A DNA stretch of 64,000 nucleotides from Lachnospiraceae bacterium (GCA_021770755.1 JAETQI010000018.1:1-64000), one strand, 5' to 3'; positions 37,778 through 47,595 are shown, counted from the stretch's first letter. Numbers and translations are program-made. The notes: generated by a model not told the origin, from the sequence alone.

Positions 37778-39004
37778 GTGTTGAGAAAAAAACATACAAT
37801 AGAAGAAAAGAGGAAAGAGATAATGGATGTTATGTCAGTAATTAAAGATCATAGAATAAACAGTACCAATATATATGTTGAAACAACATTTGGAGAGTAT
37901 TTGCAATATGCTAAAGATATAATCAAGAATAATGATTTACAAAGAAAACGTGTAAAAACATCAAAGACAGTATACTCATTGTTAAAAACAGATTTACTTA
38001 ACGGATGTGTAATTCCCCCGTTAGTATTGGCAATTATAAGCGATGATACGAAAATAGAAGAAATGGAGGGTGATGATCTCCAAAAATATATTAAAACACA
38101 TCGAAATCAAGTTTTGATATTGGATGGTTTACAAAGAACGCACACTTTAATTGCCGCAGAAGCAGACGCTATAGCCCAAAAGACAGAACAGTCTTTTTAT
38201 GAATACAAATTGCGATTAGAAGTTTATATAAATATCAATAAATTCGGAGTTTTATACAGAATGCTTACATTGAACACAGGACAAACTCCGATGTCAGCGC
38301 GCCATCAGCTAGAAATGCTATATAGTGATATGTTAAATACAGAGGTAAATGGTGTTAAGTTAATTACGGAAGTTGAAGGAGCGGTACATGCTGATGAAAA
38401 GGAGTTTGTATTTAAAAATACAATTGATGGATTTAACTCTTACATGAATCGAAGTGAATTGCCAATGGATCGTCAGGAAATGCTTGAGAATATTAAGATG
38501 TTAGAAAAAATGTCTATTGAAAATATATCTGGGGATATTTTTAAACTGTTTTTGGAAAGTTATATAAAAGTGTTTGATACATTATGCGAAATATCGCAGT
38601 ATTGTTATGTTGATCAGGATAGACTTGACGAGTATGAGGTATCTGGGTCTCCTTTTGCAAAAAAAATTAGTAAAGCCTTTTCTACATCTCAGGCAATGAC
38701 TGGATATGGATCAGCTATCGGGATAATGAAAGATAAAGGGCTTATTACAGATTTTGGTTCTTTGGACGAAATAGTAAAAGATATTCAGAAATATTGTACA
38801 GATGAAGATGGTGAATGGTTTATGGAATTTTTAAAAAGAATGGATATGATTAGAACTCAGTCAAAGAAAATAGGAAATGCGCAAAGAATGTATTTTCAAT
38901 ATTTTTTCCGAGAATTGTTTAATAAGGAAAGTGACTCATATGGAGATTTATTATTGGCAACAGAAAACGCATATAAAAAATATGACAGTCAGGTAAATGG
39001 GTAA
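37778..39004 (+). CDS. DGQHR/ParB-Srx-like domain protein (putative defence gene)
   Basis: 408 residues. The key feature is NQVLILDGLQRTHTLIAAEAD, a variant of the DGQHR/DGQQR motif of ParB-Srx-like nucleotide-binding domains as in DndB-type and DUF262 proteins, found in DNA-modification and phage-defence loci. A helical C-terminal half follows. The start may be GTG 37778 or ATG 37823 (behind GAGGAAAGAGATA); I keep the track start. Base and codon use are strongly AT-rich compared with the flanking glycoside and cdd genes, indicating transfer. Its stop overlaps the next start (TAATG). Confidence 0.6.
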   Translation: MLRKKHTIEEKRKEIMDVMSVIKDHRINSTNIYVETTFGEYLQYAKDIIKNNDLQRKRVKTSKTVYSLLKTDLLNGCVIPPLVLAIISDDTKIEEMEGDDLQKYIKTHRNQVLILDGLQRTHTLIAAEADAIAQKTEQSFYEYKLRLEVYININKFGVLYRMLTLNTGQTPMSARHQLEMLYSDMLNTEVNGVKLITEVEGAVHADEKEFVFKNTIDGFNSYMNRSELPMDRQEMLENIKMLEKMSIENISGDIFKLFLESYIKVFDTLCEISQYCYVDQDRLDEYEVSGSPFAKKISKAFSTSQAMTGYGSAIGIMKDKGLITDFGSLDEIVKDIQKYCTDEDGEWFMEFLKRMDMIRTQSKKIGNAQRMYFQYFFRELFNKESDSYGDLLLATENAYKKYDSQVNG

Positions 39005-40053
39005 TGGAATATAAAACGAATGACAATACGCAAGTCAAATATCATAATAATATTTTTCAAATAGTAGACAAGAAAACAGGAAATGAATATTCTTATCAGT
39101 CACAGTTGCAATTAAATTCGTTATTTTATCCAGAAAATTTTGAAATGTTCTTTTTATTTAATACTACTGATGAGATTTCTGAAAACAGCATTTTTAAATT
39201 GTATACTGATGGTGAGCGTATTGGGTGGATTTTTCCAATACAATCGTTGGAATCTCAAGAACATGATTTTGTTCAGGACAAGTTCTATTTAAGTTATGCT
39301 TATGTTGCTATATATAAATTACTTAAAATGATAGATTTCAGTGAACAGGAGTACTCTGATTTTAATATTTTACAGTATTATTCAGATACGATTCAGATAT
39401 TGATATATGATAAAGAAAATGTAGGTAGAATTGATGGTTTTAATATTTCAAATTATGCTGTAGATTTGTTTTGTAAGGGTTACTCTTTCAGCGGACAGGG
39501 AAATGTCTTTACATGTGCTGAAAAAATTGATAAAAATATAAGAGTAAAGCAATTGCCAGAGTCGATTAGAAATATTTCATATATAAATATTTTATTTATG
39601 GAATTAATACCATTAAAGGAATCGAGCTATTCGAAATTTCATTTGATTTATCAGATTATAGAAATCTTGATAGGAGTAGTGTTTAATTACAAAATAAAAG
39701 AAATGATTGTTGAAATTGCAGAATCACCAGATGATTTGTTTGAAAAACGAGATAAGCTTAATGATATAACATTAGAAAGAAATAGAGTTCGATGGCTGTT
39801 TGATAACTTTTCCAATATTGAGTCGCAAAAGGATGAGATTCTTAATAATCAATGTAAAAGATTATTGGTTGAAAACAAGAAGAATTATGACGAAAATAAT
39901 ACTGGAAGTAATCTGTATTCGGTACGATGTTTGATTGTACATAGCCTGTATTCTTTGAATAATGAAAGTCGTGAATTGCTAGCAGAATTGAATAATAGCT
40001 TTTTAGATGTCGTTTTAGACATTTTAACAACCTTTCATGTAAATACAAGATAA
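39004..40053 (+). CDS. Uncharacterised protein with C-terminal HEPN-like RxxxxH motif
   Basis: 349 residues, not recognised as a named family. The N-terminal ~200 residues are beta-rich without clear motifs. The C-terminal ~130 are helical and contain SVRCLIVHSLYSL; Arg-x4-His followed by hydrophobics is the catalytic signature of HEPN RNases, often in abortive-infection or toxin proteins. The start overlaps the upstream stop by one base, so the two proteins are made together. Same AT-rich composition. A two-gene defence or toxin unit is inferred. Confidence 0.55.
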   Translation: MEYKTNDNTQVKYHNNIFQIVDKKTGNEYSYQSQLQLNSLFYPENFEMFFLFNTTDEISENSIFKLYTDGERIGWIFPIQSLESQEHDFVQDKFYLSYAYVAIYKLLKMIDFSEQEYSDFNILQYYSDTIQILIYDKENVGRIDGFNISNYAVDLFCKGYSFSGQGNVFTCAEKIDKNIRVKQLPESIRNISYINILFMELIPLKESSYSKFHLIYQIIEILIGVVFNYKIKEMIVEIAESPDDLFEKRDKLNDITLERNRVRWLFDNFSNIESQKDEILNNQCKRLLVENKKNYDENNTGSNLYSVRCLIVHSLYSLNNESRELLAELNNSFLDVVLDILTTFHVNTR

Positions 40054-40059
40054 AAATGT

Positions 40060-40212
40060 ATGCAAGTGTATCTTCATTGTGGTAATTGGATGGGTATATC
40101 CATCTTGCAACAATGCCGTCAGAATTATAATCCGTTTGGTAAAGCAGTGAACGTAATTACAGGCGTAGTCTTTGCGATTGATGCATGCTTTATAGCGTGT
40201 TCTGGCGTGTAA
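40060..40212 (+). CDS. Possible 50-residue ORF, likely a remnant
   Basis: An open frame MQVYLHCGNW to AIDACFIACSGV with a hydrophobic C-terminal end, just after the HEPN-like gene. It has no ribosome binding site. It may be a leftover of a membrane-protein gene at the edge of the island rather than an expressed gene. Confidence 0.15.
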   Translation: MQVYLHCGNWMGISILQQCRQNYNPFGKAVNVITGVVFAIDACFIACSGV

Positions 40213-40228
40213 GTAATCTATAGATAAC

Positions 40229-40257
40229 AAAAGGCTTGTCAGTCTGACAGGCCCTTT
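40229..40257. terminator. Hairpin terminator between the island and the TetR remnant
   Basis: AAAAGGCTTGTCAG pairs with CTGACAGGCCCTTT (with wobbles). It can work in either direction between convergent genes. Confidence 0.55.
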
Positions 40258-40715
40258 GCTATCTGCATGGAAAATGTAATGATGTAATCTGCGATCTCCT
40301 CCGGGGATTCCTGCATTCCGTTTTGCAGCCACCATTGAATGACGCTGCTGCAACCGCCCGCCAGGAACGTAAAGCCTGCGTTCCGTTTCGCGTCAGGGCA
40401 GTCGCCTGCCGGCGTTGGGCCAAGCCATTGTCCGATATAAAGCAGGCAGCACTCGGATAATCTTTGGATAAATTGATGTTCACTCATTGGAGTACTGATG
40501 GATTGGATGAGCTGGCTTTTGTTGCGCAGCGTGTTCAGTATGGCAATCACTGCGGCATGTGCGCCGTTAGCTTCGATGGAGGCCAGCATTTTTTCAAATT
40601 CCTGAATCCCTTCTGATTCAATTTTTTCCAATAGATCGTAACAGTCCTCATAGTGTTTATAAAAAGTTCCACGATTGATCTCTGCCTTGTCGCAGACGGT
40701 GAATAAGGAGTTTAT
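40239..40715 (-). pseudogene. TetR-family regulator, 5'-truncated
   Basis: The minus strand encodes TVCDKAEINRGTFYKHYEDCYDLLEKIE, the second half of a TetR helix-turn-helix, continuous with a TetR-type C-terminal domain ending IADYIITFSMQIAKGLSD. Upstream the frame runs only to KKFININ before a TAA, with no start codon, so the first ~20-25 residues including helix 1 are missing. The ORF track shows only a TTG-initiated remainder (40239-40631). Best read as a decayed regulator. Confidence 0.65.
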
Positions 40716-40748
40716 ATTGATAAATTTCTTTTATTTAAGATGAGGGTG

Positions 40749-40757
40749 TGCTATAAT
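40749..40757 (+). promoter_or_regulatory. Extended -10 promoter for cdd
   Basis: TGCTATAAT, an extended -10 element, 72 bp before the cdd start. The -35 region is not recognisable. Confidence 0.45.
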
Positions 40758-40828
40758 ACGATCATGAAGGAATATAGTGATATCGGATCGATAGAATCAG
40801 CAAATCAACGGTGAGGGAGAGGACAGAT

Positions 40829-41236
40829 ATGGAGAACAGTGAACTGATCCGACTGGCATTGGAGGCAAGAGAGATGGCTTATGTGCCATATTCAAAATAC
40901 ATGGTCGGTGCGGCGCTTCTGACAAAGCAGGGGCGGGTTTACAAGGGTTGTAACATTGAAAATGCCGCCTACACGCCGACAAACTGTGCGGAGCGGACGG
41001 CATTTTTTAAGGCGGTGAGCGAGGGGGAGCGCGCGTTTGAGGCGATCGCGATCGTCGGCGGCTATCGGGGCGCGCCGACAAGCTACGCCTATCCCTGCGG
41101 GGTGTGCAGGCAGGTCATGATGGAATTCTGTGATCCCGCAGAATTTCGGATCATCACAGCAATCTCGGAGGAACAGTATGTGGAGCGGACGCTCACAGAA
41201 CTGCTGCCCGAGGGATTTGGACCGGATAATCTGTGA
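40829..41236 (+). CDS. cdd: Cytidine deaminase
   Basis: 135 residues. Hydrolytic deamination of cytidine/deoxycytidine in pyrimidine salvage. Zinc site: CAE in YTPTNCAERTAFF and PCGVC in YPCGVCRQVMMEF. The substrate motif CNIENAAY is present. ATG 40829 is behind GGGAGAGG; the GTG at 40811 in the ORF track is part of that region. Standalone gene. Confidence 0.93.
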   Translation: MENSELIRLALEAREMAYVPYSKYMVGAALLTKQGRVYKGCNIENAAYTPTNCAERTAFFKAVSEGERAFEAIAIVGGYRGAPTSYAYPCGVCRQVMMEFCDPAEFRIITAISEEQYVERTLTELLPEGFGPDNL

Positions 41237-41356
41237 TCCGGAGATCGAGTAGGGGAGTGGCTTTTTCCCCTGCTCGCGCGCGACCTGTGCGCCGCCTTAG
41301 CGGCATATTTCGTCTGCACGGGTCTGTGCATAAAAAAACTCGATTTGGAGGAAAAT

Positions 41357-43066
41357 ATGGAGATCACAATATTATTCTTAATATTCGCTGCCGTTTTTTT
41401 ATACGTGATGATCCGGGGGGCTGTGGAGGAGAAGCGCCGCAGGAAAAAATACCGCAGCCAGCTTAAAGAGCTTTACGGCAGTTTCCCGGACAGGACTTAC
41501 AGTGTGGAGGAGCTTGACAGGATCTCGCGTTATTACTGGCACACGCGTGATGAAAAATGCAGTATTGGGAATGACATTGACGAGATCACCTGGAATGACC
41601 TGTCCATGGACAATATTTTTGCGCGCATGAATTTCACACAGTCCTCGTCGGGTGAGGAGTATCTCTATGCGATGCTGCGCTGCCCTGCTGTGGATGACAG
41701 AGACGGCAGACAGGAGAAAATGGAAGCGCATATCCGCTATATGATGGAGAACGAGAAGGAGCGGCTTGACACGATGATGTCCCTCAAAGATCTGGGGCAC
41801 ACAGGAAAATACGCGCTCTTTGACTATCTCGATTATCTTGATGAGCTGGGCGTGCGCGGAAACGGGATGCATTACGGCTGTATCCTTCTGTTGCTTGTGT
41901 CGGTCGCGGTGCTTTTTGTGCGGACTTCGCTGGGCGTGCCGATGCTGATCGCGGCGGCATGTTTTAATATCGTGACTTATATGAAGGAGAAAGGGATCGC
42001 GGCACCTTACGTGACGACATTTTCCTATATCACGCGCATGCTCCGCTGTGCCGACGACATCATCAAGCATGATTATGGTTCGGAGATGGGCGATTATGTT
42101 TCAACGCTGAGATCGGAGCGGGGAAGCTTTAAGGACTTTGAGAAAAACTCGGGGATGGTGCTGAAAATGAATGCCTCCACCGGGAATATTGATGAACTGC
42201 TGTTTGATTATATCAAGATGCTGACACATATCGACCTGATCCGGTTTAACAAAATGCTCAGCATCGTTCATCAGAACAGGCGGGAGATCATCGGGCTTGC
42301 CGGGGATATCGGTTATATAGATGCCGTGATCTCCATCGGATATTTCAGGGCGGCGCTCCCCTATTACACGACGCCGTTCCTGCAGACTGGCTGTGACAGC
42401 CGCTTTGTGATCAGCGAGGGATTTCACCCCTGTATCGACGAGCCTGTGGCAAACAGCTTTTCACAGCGCCGGGGAATGATCATCACAGGCTCGAATGCAT
42501 CGGGCAAATCCACCTTCTTGAAAATGACGGCGATCAATGCCATTCTGGCGCAGACGATCCATACCTGCGCGGCAAAAATGTACAAGGGCAATTATTACAG
42601 GATCTATTCTTCCATGTCACTGCGGGATAACCTTGACAGCGGTGAGAGCTACTATATCGTGGAGATCAAAGCGCTCAAGCGCATCATGGATGCGGCGTGC
42701 GCGAAGGATGACACCCCCCTTTTGTGCTTTGTGGATGAGGTGCTTCGGGGCACCAATACGGTGGAGCGCATCGCCGCGTCGACACAGATCTTAGAGCGGC
42801 TGTCGCAGCAGGGGATCCGCTGTTTCGCGGCGACGCATGACATCGAGCTGACGCATCTGCTCGAGCGGCATTATGACAATTATCATTTTGAGGAGGAGGT
42901 CAAAAACGATGATGTACTTTTCTCATACAGGCTCCTTGAGGGAAGGGCGCATACCAGGAACGCGATAAAGCTCCTGGAGATCATCGGATTCTCAAAGGAG
43001 ATCATCAGAAGGGCGGACGACATGGCAAGGGCGTTTCTGGCAGAGGGTGAATGGTCTGCTGATTAA
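41357..43066 (+). CDS. Membrane-anchored MutS-family (domain V) ATPase
   Basis: About 569 residues. An N-terminal membrane helix (ITILFLIFAAVFLYVMI) with basic flank, a second hydrophobic hairpin at ~170-215, and a C-terminal MutS ATPase domain: ITGSNASGKSTFLKM, SMSLRDNLDSGESYY, FVDEVLRGTNTVERI and ATHDIEL. It lacks mismatch-binding domain I, so it is not a MutS1 repair protein; it belongs to the MutS-related ATPases of unknown role. TTGGAGGAAAAT is the site before ATG 41357, not a start. Confidence 0.8.
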   Translation: MEITILFLIFAAVFLYVMIRGAVEEKRRRKKYRSQLKELYGSFPDRTYSVEELDRISRYYWHTRDEKCSIGNDIDEITWNDLSMDNIFARMNFTQSSSGEEYLYAMLRCPAVDDRDGRQEKMEAHIRYMMENEKERLDTMMSLKDLGHTGKYALFDYLDYLDELGVRGNGMHYGCILLLLVSVAVLFVRTSLGVPMLIAAACFNIVTYMKEKGIAAPYVTTFSYITRMLRCADDIIKHDYGSEMGDYVSTLRSERGSFKDFEKNSGMVLKMNASTGNIDELLFDYIKMLTHIDLIRFNKMLSIVHQNRREIIGLAGDIGYIDAVISIGYFRAALPYYTTPFLQTGCDSRFVISEGFHPCIDEPVANSFSQRRGMIITGSNASGKSTFLKMTAINAILAQTIHTCAAKMYKGNYYRIYSSMSLRDNLDSGESYYIVEIKALKRIMDAACAKDDTPLLCFVDEVLRGTNTVERIAASTQILERLSQQGIRCFAATHDIELTHLLERHYDNYHFEEEVKNDDVLFSYRLLEGRAHTRNAIKLLEIIGFSKEIIRRADDMARAFLAEGEWSAD

Positions 43067-43084
43067 GTGATTTGTGGAGGGGAT

Positions 43085-44794
43085 ATGAAAACAGTACTGT
43101 CAAAATATCTAAGACCTTACTATGGACGGATGCTGCTGGGATTTTCCATCAAATTTATCGGGACGATCATGGATCTGTGCCTGCCCTGGATCCTGGCGTA
43201 TATGATCGATACTGTGATCCCGCAGGGCAGACGCAACGCTGTTTTTGTATGGGGATTCGTGATGCTGGTCTGTTCGGTACTCGCACTCTCATTCAATGTC
43301 ATAGCGAACCGCATGGCGTCCAGGGTGGCAAGGGATACGACGGAAACGATACGCCATGACTTGTTCGTGAAGGTCATGTGGCTCTCCAATGCGAGGACGG
43401 ACGATCTCACGAAGCCGTCCCTGATCTCAAGGCTCACGACAGATACCTACAATATCCAGCAGATGCTGGGGCGGGTGCAGCGGCTTGGCGTGCGGGCGCC
43501 GATCCTGGTGATCGGCGGTATCCTCGTGACGCTGACGCTCGATCCGGTCCTGACGCTTGTGCTGGTCTCGGTGATGCCCGTCACAGCGTTTGTCACTTAC
43601 TATTTTTCCAGAAAAAGTATTCCCATGTACAATGCACTGCAGAGGGCTGTCGACCAGTTCGTGCGCCTGCTGCGGGAGGATATCGCAGGGATCCGCGTGA
43701 TCAAAGCGCTCTCCAAGACGGACTGCGAAGCACAGAAATACGATATACTGAACCAAAAGGTGGTCACGCTGGAGCGAAAGGCAGATATCACGATGGCTGT
43801 CGTCAATCCAGCCACAAACCTGTTTCTGAATCTCGGACTGGTGTTTGTCGTGATCGTCGGCGCGTACAGGGTGAACCAGGGAACCTCCGAGGTGGGCAAG
43901 ATCCTCGCGTTTCTTACATATTTTACGATCATATTAAATGCCATGATCAACATTTCAAAAATGTTTGTCATCATCTCCAGGGCAGTTGCCTCCGCAGACC
44001 GTATCATGGAAGTCATCGATGTGCCGGACAGAACGCAGTCCATGCAGTGTGAAAAGCGCGCGGAAGATGAGGCATATATCCGTTTTGAGCATGTGACATT
44101 TTCCTATCGTCAGACGGAAGCAGAGCCAAATCTGGCGGATATCAGTTTTGCGCTGAAAAAAGGGGAGACGCTTGGCATCATCGGCGCGACCGGATCGGGG
44201 AAGAGCACGCTTGCCGCGCTGCTGATGCGCTTTTATGAGATCAATCAGGGAAAGATCTATATAGAGGGCGAGGATATCCGCACCATGCCGGCTGGCAGGC
44301 TCAGGGAAAGGTTCGGCGTGGTCTTTCAGAATGACACGATCTTTGCGGACTCCATTGCGGAGAATGTCCGTATGGGACGGACACTGTCAGACGAGGACAT
44401 CAGAAATGCGATCGCGCACGCGCAGGCAAAAGAGTTTGTCGAGGAAGCGGGACGGGGGTACGATGATCAGATCAATATCCGCGGAGCCAATCTGAGCGGC
44501 GGGCAGAAACAGCGCATACTGATCGCGAGGGCACTGGCGGCAAAGCCGGATATCCTGATCCTGGACGATTCCTCGAGCGCACTGGATTATAAGACGGATG
44601 CCGCCCTGCGCCATGAGCTGTCGGCGCACTTTGCGGACACGACGAAGCTGATCATCGCACAGCGTGTCAGTTCGATACTGCACGCAGATCACATCATGGT
44701 GCTCGAGGACGGGAAGATGATCGGGTACGGGACGCACGAGGAGCTTCTGGAGCACTGCGAAGTGTACAGGGAGATCCGTGATTCGCAGATGTAA
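43085..44794 (+). CDS. ABC exporter half-transporter, degenerate-site subunit
   Basis: Membrane domain of six helices followed by an NBD: Walker A IGATGSGKSTLAALLMRF, signature NLSGGQKQRILIARAL and Walker B ILILDDSSSALD. The catalytic Glu after Walker B is Asp, the hallmark of the non-catalytic site of heterodimeric exporters (BmrC/TM287-like). ATG 43085 follows GTGGAGGGGAT. The partner gene follows after 29 bp. Likely a multidrug or peptide/lipid exporter. Confidence 0.9.
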   Translation: MKTVLSKYLRPYYGRMLLGFSIKFIGTIMDLCLPWILAYMIDTVIPQGRRNAVFVWGFVMLVCSVLALSFNVIANRMASRVARDTTETIRHDLFVKVMWLSNARTDDLTKPSLISRLTTDTYNIQQMLGRVQRLGVRAPILVIGGILVTLTLDPVLTLVLVSVMPVTAFVTYYFSRKSIPMYNALQRAVDQFVRLLREDIAGIRVIKALSKTDCEAQKYDILNQKVVTLERKADITMAVVNPATNLFLNLGLVFVVIVGAYRVNQGTSEVGKILAFLTYFTIILNAMINISKMFVIISRAVASADRIMEVIDVPDRTQSMQCEKRAEDEAYIRFEHVTFSYRQTEAEPNLADISFALKKGETLGIIGATGSGKSTLAALLMRFYEINQGKIYIEGEDIRTMPAGRLRERFGVVFQNDTIFADSIAENVRMGRTLSDEDIRNAIAHAQAKEFVEEAGRGYDDQINIRGANLSGGQKQRILIARALAAKPDILILDDSSSALDYKTDAALRHELSAHFADTTKLIIAQRVSSILHADHIMVLEDGKMIGYGTHEELLEHCEVYREIRDSQM

Positions 44795-44823
44795 CAGTGA
44801 TTTGGATTTGTCGGAGGTAAGTT

Positions 44824-46593
44824 ATGGCGGAAGGGCAGAAAAAGTATGAGAAACCAAAGAACCGCAAAAAGACGATTTTGCGGCTTGGCGGTTACATGAT
44901 ACAGTACAGGTATCTGGTACTGCTGGCACTTATCCTGACAGTGGGAAGCAACCTGCTGGCGCTGGTGGGACCGATGCTCTCAGGCTATGCGATCGATGCC
45001 ATCGAGCCGGGCGTCGGAAAAGTGGATTTTTCGCGCGTGTTTTATTATGTGGGGCTCATGGTGGTCTTTTATGTGATCTCTTCGATCTTATCGTATATCC
45101 TGTCGGTGCTGATGATCCATATCAGCCGCAAGGTCGTATATCAGATGAGGGAGGACGTCTTCACACATTTGCTGGCGCTTCCGGTCGGGTATTTTGACAC
45201 CCACCAGACAGGGGATATCATCAGCCGGATCTCGTATGACATTGATACGGTCAACGCTTCACTCACAAATGACCTGGTTCAGATCCTCACCACGCTGATC
45301 ACTGTGGCCGGGGCGTTTGCCATGATGGTCGTCATCTCGCCAAAGCTGGTGCTGATCTTCGCCTTTACAGTGCCGTTGTCCGTCCTGCTGACAAAGTTCA
45401 TCACGGGAAAGACGCGCCCGCTGTTTCGTATGCGGTCGCGCAGGCTGGGTGAACTGAACGGTTTTGTGGAGGAGATGATCTCAGGGCAGAAGACGCTCAA
45501 AGCGTATCATCAGGAAGAAAACACGATCCATAAGTTTGACGGCAAAAATGAGGAGGCTGTGGAGGCGTATTACAGGGCAGAGTATTACGGGAGTGTCGTC
45601 GGTCCTGCGGTGAATTTTGTCAATAATCTATCCCTTGCGCTGGTGAGCATGTTCGGGGCGCTGCTGTTCCTGGCTGGACAGATGCGCATTGGCAGTATTT
45701 CTTCTTTTATATTATACTCCAGAAAATTTTCCGGGCCGATCAACGAGGCGGCGAATATCATGAGCGAGCTGCAGTCCGCGCTCGCCGCCGCGGAGCGTGT
45801 GTTTCATATGCTCGATGAGCCGACGGAAGCCGCGGACCGCACAGCTGCGTTGGAACTTGAAGCCGTCGAGGGCGATGTGGTGTTAGAAAATGTGTGCTTT
45901 GGATATAAGAAGGACCAGCAGATCATCAGGAATCTGAACCTGCACGCTGCATCGGGAAAGCTGGTGGCGGTCGTGGGACCGACCGGAGCCGGCAAGACGA
46001 CGCTGATCAATCTGCTGATGCGCTTTTATGATGTGGACACCGGCAGGATCTGTGTGGACGGTCACGATATCTGCGATGTGACGCGCGCAGGCCTGCGCAG
46101 GGCGTACGCCATGGTGCTGCAGGACACGTGGCTCTTTGAGGGGACGGTCTTTGACAACATCGCATACGGCAGACAGGGAGCGACATTGGAGGAAGTGACG
46201 GACGCCGCCAAAGCAGCCAGGATCCATTCGTACATCAGGCGGCTGCCGCAGGGCTATGACACGGTGCTCACGGACGAGGGAACCAACATCTCAAAGGGGC
46301 AGAAGCAGTTGCTCACGATCGCGAGGGCGATGCTGCTGGACGCACCGATGCTCATTCTCGACGAGGCGACCTCCAACGTCGACACGAGGACGGAACAGCA
46401 GATCCAGCAGGCGATGCGGAAACTGATGGAGCACAAGACCTGTTTTGTCATCGCCCACAGGCTCTCGACCATTCAGAACGCGGATGTGATCCTGGTGGTG
46501 AACCATGGAGAGATCGTGGAGCAGGGGACGCACGGGGAGCTGATGGAGCGGGAAGGATTTTATTACCAGATGTATCGGGCACAGTTTGAGTAA
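44824..46593 (+). CDS. ABC exporter half-transporter, catalytic subunit
   Basis: 589 residues: six-helix domain plus NBD with Walker A VVGPTGAGKTTLINLLMRF, degenerate signature NISKGQKQLLTIARAM and canonical Walker B MLILDEATSNVD. Together with the upstream subunit this gives one consensus ATP site (DE here with LSGGQ there) and one degenerate site (DD there with ISKGQ here), as expected for heterodimeric exporters. Confidence 0.9.
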   Translation: MAEGQKKYEKPKNRKKTILRLGGYMIQYRYLVLLALILTVGSNLLALVGPMLSGYAIDAIEPGVGKVDFSRVFYYVGLMVVFYVISSILSYILSVLMIHISRKVVYQMREDVFTHLLALPVGYFDTHQTGDIISRISYDIDTVNASLTNDLVQILTTLITVAGAFAMMVVISPKLVLIFAFTVPLSVLLTKFITGKTRPLFRMRSRRLGELNGFVEEMISGQKTLKAYHQEENTIHKFDGKNEEAVEAYYRAEYYGSVVGPAVNFVNNLSLALVSMFGALLFLAGQMRIGSISSFILYSRKFSGPINEAANIMSELQSALAAAERVFHMLDEPTEAADRTAALELEAVEGDVVLENVCFGYKKDQQIIRNLNLHAASGKLVAVVGPTGAGKTTLINLLMRFYDVDTGRICVDGHDICDVTRAGLRRAYAMVLQDTWLFEGTVFDNIAYGRQGATLEEVTDAAKAARIHSYIRRLPQGYDTVLTDEGTNISKGQKQLLTIARAMLLDAPMLILDEATSNVDTRTEQQIQQAMRKLMEHKTCFVIAHRLSTIQNADVILVVNHGEIVEQGTHGELMEREGFYYQMYRAQFE

Positions 46594-46702
46594 GGGCAGG
46601 TACTGGCAGGAAACGGTGCGGTGGTCTGCCTTGCCCCGGACGTGATCCCGATCGATGGCATGAACTGTTATGTGCCAGCGTGGATCATATGATATCAGCG
46701 CA

Positions 46703-47434
46703 TCAGTCATGCCGCTCCTGCATATCGTCATATGTCTCGCAAAAGCGCGCTGAAAAAGAGGGCTCTTCGCCGCCTGCATACAGATGTGAAATATCCCCGA
46801 AACTGCTGACGCGGAAAATGGCAGTCCCTTCCCTGCGCTCTTCCGTGTTGACCGTGGTGACGGATGTGGGCGCCGCTGCCGTGTGATGCCACAAGATCAT
46901 AGGGGAAATGTTCATGAGATGGCTTAAGAGCACACATTCCACCCCGAAGTGGCAGAAGAATGCGAGCGTATCGCGGTTTGGCTTTTCTGCGCGATAGATG
47001 CCCGATTCCCGGACATAGCCGTGTTCTGCCAGCAGTCTGTCAAAGCCGTCGGTCACCCATTGATATTCCCTGCCGACATTTCCCTCCTCCATGGCTGGAT
47101 GCGTCCTCCACAGATCCCGGTCATAAAAACAAGGCTCACCGGTCCAGTCTGCGGGGAGCCAGTCCCATGCGATCGTGCGTCCGCAAGCCACATCGGGGCG
47201 TCTGATCGAAGGCGCAAATTCCCGGAGCCACTCGTGGGTGACAGCGGTGCGGTTCATTTTTTCCAAGGTGCAGGACGCCGTGGCTTTGGTGCGTCCAAGC
47301 GGCGACACATAAAAGTCTCGGATGTCCATTTGGCAGATCCGTTCTGCCAGCAGTCTGGCTTCCCGCCAACCCTTTTCGGTCAGCGTATCGTTTTCATAAT
47401 CCGGGTCGCCGTGGCGTATGATCAATAATCTCAT
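46703..47434 (-). CDS. Histidine phosphatase-superfamily protein
   Basis: About 243 residues with the phosphoglycerate-mutase-like RHG motif at the start (LLIIRHGDPDYENDTLTEKGWREARLLAERI), FYVSPLGRTKATASCTLE, and a late active-site His in FFCHFGVECVLLSHLM. It uses a phosphohistidine intermediate; the substrate is unknown. ATG 47434 with GAGG upstream fits better than 47455. Isolated gene, convergent with the ABC exporter pair. Confidence 0.85.
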   Translation of the reverse strand: MRLLIIRHGDPDYENDTLTEKGWREARLLAERICQMDIRDFYVSPLGRTKATASCTLEKMNRTAVTHEWLREFAPSIRRPDVACGRTIAWDWLPADWTGEPCFYDRDLWRTHPAMEEGNVGREYQWVTDGFDRLLAEHGYVRESGIYRAEKPNRDTLAFFCHFGVECVLLSHLMNISPMILWHHTAAAPTSVTTVNTEERREGTAIFRVSSFGDISHLYAGGEEPSFSARFCETYDDMQERHD

Positions 47435-47565
47435 AAAGAATCCCTCATTTCGCATATTTCTTTTTTTCTACAGTTTCCAATTATACCATAGGTGGACAGA
47501 AGATGGAAGAAAAAAGAAATATCAACTCAAGATAAGATTTTTCGCCGAAGAATGAAATGAACTGC

Positions 47566-47595
47566 TTGACGATATACTAAGAAGAGTGATATTAT
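47566..47595 (+). promoter_or_regulatory. Promoter for the small membrane protein gene
   Basis: TTGACG (47566-47571), 18-bp spacer, TATTAT (47590-47595). Confidence 0.5.
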
